In this document: in pieces, positions 5,363 through 7,535 of the stretch
How the letters are laid out: each line of letters opens with the position of its first letter
How positions within the stretch are numbered: position 1 is the stretch's first letter
Assembly: GCA_948466105.1 (NCBI GenBank)
Contig: CAOJZR010000026.1
Span: 1-7,535 of the forward strand
DNA length: 7,535 nucleotides
Origin: an uncultured Bacillota bacterium
Lineage (GTDB): Bacteria > Bacillota_I > Bacilli_A > RF39 > UBA660
Reading direction: 5' to 3'
Program-made: the position numbers and the translations under genes
The notes under the pieces: model-generated
Database searches by the model: none
What the model was told of the DNA's origin: nothing
Seen by the model: the letters and a program-made list of their open reading frames with translations, nothing else

Positions 5363-6314
5363 GTCTATCAAAACCCAATTTTACTAAAAATGAATTTAAA
5401 ACTGGTATACGTTTTTCTCTTTCATCAATGGGTGGTAAATTATAAAATAGTTTTAGTTTTGATTCATATTCAAATTCTAACAAATCTTTAGAATTAATTA
5501 AACTTTGATTTAAAATAACCTTCTTATCTTTATACTTTTGTAAGGATTTAGGATTAATCATCATTAATTTATTAAGTTTAATCATAGATGGCTCTATTAA
5601 ATAAATAACCTCATCAACTATATCAGATACATCCCCATTCAAATCAACAAGAATAACTTCTGTATCATTATATCGAGCAAGTGTATTTCCCAAATCTTTA
5701 GCATTAATGCTATACATATCCTTTTCTCTAAAGTAAACAAAATCTTTCTTTTCTAACTCCAAAGCAACAACTGAATAATTTTTTTCAAGTTGTTTTTTCA
5801 TTGCATAAATAAGTGTTGTAGCACCTGATTGTTTAGTAATATTTTGAATGCCAATAACTCTTCTAATACTAGTTTCAATAGGTGATGTTTCAACATTATT
5901 AATAGATTCTTTTTTATCAATTACTTCGGTATTATTTAACTGATGATATTGAGCAACATCACGATAAGTATTAGGATTATTATATAAATACATAATTCCC
6001 TCATTATTACGAGTAAAATTATATATCCCTATTGATATTAACTTAGACAAATAAGCAGGTGATGTACTACTTGGATCATTGTCTAAAAGCAATATCACTT
6101 TATCCATATCAAGAGCAATTGAAAGTTTTTGTAAAGTAGTAATATCTTGATAATTTTTAAGAGCAGTTATATCTAATATCATTCTTTGATAAAAAAAGTT
6201 TTTAAACTCATTTACAATATCATCAACATTAAAAACACCATTTAAATGTTTAATAATATCAACATTCAAATCTTGAAGCATATCTTTATATTTATTTGAG
6301 ATTATTACATTCAT
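5352..6314 (-). CDS. TadZ/CpaE-like pilus localisation protein with degenerate P-loop (320 aa)
   Basis: The start ATG at 6314 has AGGAGG overlapping the stop of the gene before it. Residues about 1-120 look like an atypical receiver domain (ILDIT 47-51, KVILLLDND 72-80, IGIYNF 95-100) without a normal phosphorylation pocket. A linker leads to a MinD/ParA-type domain from about 152. The P-loop region reads IGIQNITKQSGATTLI (154-169), a later strand is EVILVDLNGD (219-228), then YLIEPSMIKLNKL (238-250) and VILNQ (266-270). The usual P-loop lysine is replaced by Ala165. CpaE/TadZ proteins commonly carry GAST/GATT here, so this supports the assignment, though ATP turnover may be weak or absent. 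TadZ proteins place the Tad secretion machine at the pole. It closes the operon after three pilin-like genes. Confidence 0.8.
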   Translation of the reverse strand: MNVIISNKYKDMLQDLNVDIIKHLNGVFNVDDIVNEFKNFFYQRMILDITALKNYQDITTLQKLSIALDMDKVILLLDNDPSSTSPAYLSKLISIGIYNFTRNNEGIMYLYNNPNTYRDVAQYHQLNNTEVIDKKESINNVETSPIETSIRRVIGIQNITKQSGATTLIYAMKKQLEKNYSVVALELEKKDFVYFREKDMYSINAKDLGNTLARYNDTEVILVDLNGDVSDIVDEVIYLIEPSMIKLNKLMMINPKSLQKYKDKKVILNQSLINSKDLLEFEYESKLKLFYNLPPIDEREKRIPVLNSFLVKLGFDRQSE

Positions 6315-6323
6315 ATATTCCTC

Positions 6324-6782
6324 CTAGTAAACCATATTATACATAACCGTTGTCTCACCATAAATAGGAAACTCTAAAATATCATTAACAAGTGGTATTT
6401 CAAAATACATATAAGCAGTTACACCATAGTATATTCCTTTAGGATTACGATAATATTCGCTACTTGCTTGATTGTTATATCGCACAATACAGTAACGATA
6501 ATTAGCATAATCTGTTAAAATTTCGCCACCATTTGCTTTACATTTTTGCGTTCCATATTTATTGGTTTTATAACCAATTGACTTTAAGTTTGCATTTATT
6601 TCTTCTTTAATCTCTGCTTCATAATAGTCATAGTCTTTATATTTTTCTAAAATTTCTACAATTCTGTTTTTAACTCTAAAGGCTTTAGTATAACTAAGCG
6701 AACCAACTAGTAAAAACATAATAATAACTACAAACAAAATTACAAGATTAAATATGAAGGTTTGTCCTATTGCTTCCCTCAA
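6324..6782 (-). CDS. TadE-like minor pilin/pseudopilin, copy 2 (152 aa, TTG start)
   Basis: Translation probably begins at TTG 6782. An AGGTGA site overlaps the previous stop, and the resulting N-terminus MREAIG aligns with MKQSIG and MKEAAG of the two genes upstream. One hydrophobic helix covers about 10-30, followed by LSYTKAFRV (29-37), identical in position to the 156-aa paralogue apart from one residue. An extracytoplasmic domain carries C81 and C98 (YCI), probably a disulfide, and the C-terminus contains YGVTAYMYFEIP (119-130) and LEFPIYGET (136-144). A single N-terminal helix plus a short beta-rich domain is the layout of TadE/TadF pseudopilins, which set up or prime the Tad pilus. Family assignment rests on architecture and neighbours rather than a diagnostic motif. 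The next gene starts 9 bases after its stop. Confidence 0.8.
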   Translation of the reverse strand: MREAIGQTFIFNLVILFVVIIMFLLVGSLSYTKAFRVKNRIVEILEKYKDYDYYEAEIKEEINANLKSIGYKTNKYGTQKCKANGGEILTDYANYRYCIVRYNNQASSEYYRNPKGIYYGVTAYMYFEIPLVNDILEFPIYGETTVMYNMVY

Positions 6783-6786
6783 AATA

Positions 6787-6792
6787 TCACCT
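6787..6792 (-). promoter_or_regulatory. Ribosome-binding site supporting the TTG start at 6782
   Basis: The minus strand reads AGGTGATATT before the TTG; the TGA inside it is the stop of the 156-aa gene. This suggests coupled translation. The next in-frame ATG is codon 22, inside the membrane helix, so it is not a plausible start. Confidence 0.7.
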
Positions 6793-7257
6793 ACTCATCT
6801 TTTGGCTACTACCATCATTAAAGTAGTATATTCTATTTGTTTTTGTAAAAACAGGCAATTTTAATGTACGACCAATAATAGGTAATTCTAAATACATATA
6901 AGTAAAGACACCATAACTATAGTATCTACTACCACCATCGTTAGGAAAATAATAAATACAATACGCAAAATTCTCATTTTCCAAGGTTATCAATTGACCT
7001 GTTAAATCATTTAAAGTTCTTGTTTTTTGGCATGTATTTGTCGTTCCACCACCATACCCTAGATTCTTTAATGTTCTATCAATTTGTCTTTTTGACAAAT
7101 CATTATAACCTTCAAATATTTCAAGATAATTTACTATTTTACTATTTACTCTAAATGCTTTAGCATAACTTAATGTCGCAGCTAGGAAAGCAAAAACTAA
7201 AATAATAAATATAATTATAATATTTAACATAAAAGTCGTTCCTATACTCTGCTTCAT
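6787..7257 (-). CDS. TadE-like minor pilin/pseudopilin, copy 1 (156 aa)
   Basis: The start ATG at 7257 has an AGAGG site and the stop is TGA. It begins MKQSIGTTFMLN, with a helix at about 12-30 and then LSYAKAFRV at 29-37. An extracytoplasmic domain has C76 and C100 (YCI) and a TYMYLELPI segment (119-127). It ends in a short polar tail beyond the region shared with the 152-aa neighbour. The two proteins align almost without gaps through the helix and share the two-cysteine spacing and the YGV-x2-YMY-x-E-x-P segment, so they come from tandem duplication. Like TadE/TadF pairs they probably act together as minor subunits at the base or tip of the pilus. Whether Gly6 is a prepilin-peptidase site is uncertain, since the glutamate usual at +5 is missing. 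Confidence 0.82.
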   Translation of the reverse strand: MKQSIGTTFMLNIIIIFIILVFAFLAATLSYAKAFRVNSKIVNYLEIFEGYNDLSKRQIDRTLKNLGYGGGTTNTCQKTRTLNDLTGQLITLENENFAYCIYYFPNDGGSRYYSYGVFTYMYLELPIIGRTLKLPVFTKTNRIYYFNDGSSQKMSR

Positions 7258-7274
7258 TATTTACCTCTTCCTAT

Positions 7275-7511
7275 TTAATTTCCTTCTTTGCTACCATTTT
7301 TACAATCTTCGTATGCTTGTTGATCAAAATAATCGCCACCTGTACTTACACATTTACCACCTTTAAGTACACCACCTGCCTGTTGACAACAAGCTCTATT
7401 TTGCGAATTATTCATTAAATTAGTTATAAGTGGAGTTGCTATTGCTGCAACTACTCCTATTAATAAAATTGTAATAACTGTCATATTTGCTTCTCCTGCT
7501 GCTTCTTTCAT
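7275..7511 (-). CDS. Small Flp-like pilin candidate (78 aa)
   Basis: The start ATG at 7511 follows AAGGAGGAGA, the strongest ribosome-binding site in the window, which suits an abundant product. The sequence is MKEAAG, a hydrophobic helix at about 10-32 (TVITILLIGVVAAIATPLIT), then a short exposed tail with C41, C42, C54 and C70, containing CCQQAGGVLKGGKC (41-54). Flp-type major pilins are short, with one N-terminal helix and little else, and sit with TadE-like genes as here. Against this, the Flp signature (Gly then Glu-Tyr at +5/+6) is absent and the cysteine-rich tail is unusual. It may be a disulfide-stabilised major pilin or a third minor subunit. It is the first gene fully inside the window; the operon probably continues past the right edge. 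Confidence 0.8.
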   Translation of the reverse strand: MKEAAGEANMTVITILLIGVVAAIATPLITNLMNNSQNRACCQQAGGVLKGGKCVSTGGDYFDQQAYEDCKNGSKEGN

Positions 7512-7515
7512 GAAA

Positions 7516-7525
7516 TCTCCTCCTT
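7516..7525 (-). promoter_or_regulatory. Strong ribosome-binding site of the 78-aa pilin gene
   Basis: AAGGAGGAGA includes the full seven-base AAGGAGG complement of the 16S rRNA tail and lies five bases from the ATG. No other gene here has so complete a match. No promoter can be judged, as only ten bases remain upstream. Confidence 0.75.
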
Positions 7526-7535
7526 CATATTGTTA

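Noticed and set aside
5288..5371. Longer start (TTG 5371) for the 206-aa gene
   Set aside because: It would run through the terminator hairpin of the TadZ-like gene; a clear AGGTGA site precedes ATG 5287.
1..7535. CRISPR array, tRNA/rRNA genes, insertion sequences
   Set aside because: No regularly spaced repeats, cloverleaf-like or rRNA-like sequence, or transposase frame was seen on either strand.

Overview
The window is AT-rich DNA with dense coding, AGGAGG-type ribosome-binding sites and TGA used as a real stop (two genes end in TGA, and tryptophan is TGG). This suggests a low-GC Firmicute using the standard bacterial code, perhaps an uncultured host-associated Bacilli/Mollicutes-related lineage. 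The organism call is inference; no marker gene is present.

Right part (7511 to 5352, minus strand): the tail of a Tad-like (type IVc) pilus operon. Genes in transcription order are a 78-aa single-helix pilin-like protein, two paralogous 156-aa and 152-aa TadE-like proteins, and a 320-aa TadZ/CpaE-like protein with a receiver-like N-terminus and a degenerate MinD/ParA P-loop. Gene spacing is 4 to 17 bases. The operon closes with a strong intrinsic terminator whose stem contains the last stop codon. The motor, platform and peptidase genes would lie beyond the right edge. Downstream is a 206-aa Rossmann-like protein of unknown role (5287 to 4667).

Middle (3728 to 4648, plus strand): a lone short-chain dehydrogenase of the YhdF/YghA (GSP39) type, convergent with the 206-aa gene across a 17-bp perfect hairpin. 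A 22-bp near-palindrome covers a possible -10 just before its start.

Left part (3479 to 1, minus strand): a second envelope locus. Three genes (195, 118 and 284 aa) share one module: a Cys-Gly motif, a first hydrophobic helix, a near-invariant charged loop (QKEDEIKKG), a second helix and a CxxCFxN tail. The architecture matches VirB2/TrbC-type type IV secretion pilins. Between the first two lies a 353-aa membrane-anchored protein with a pseudopilin-like front and a WRI-type extracellular domain. The gene cut by the left edge shares its N-terminal ectodomain with the 284-aa protein. The paralogues have candidate promoters of their own, and one internal terminator separates the 118-aa gene from the 284-aa gene.

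Together the window seems to join two surface-appendage loci, a Tad-like pilus and a diversified set of VirB2-like pilins, separated by an unrelated oxidoreductase. The pilin-like triplet with variable cysteine-rich ectodomains is the most novel part.
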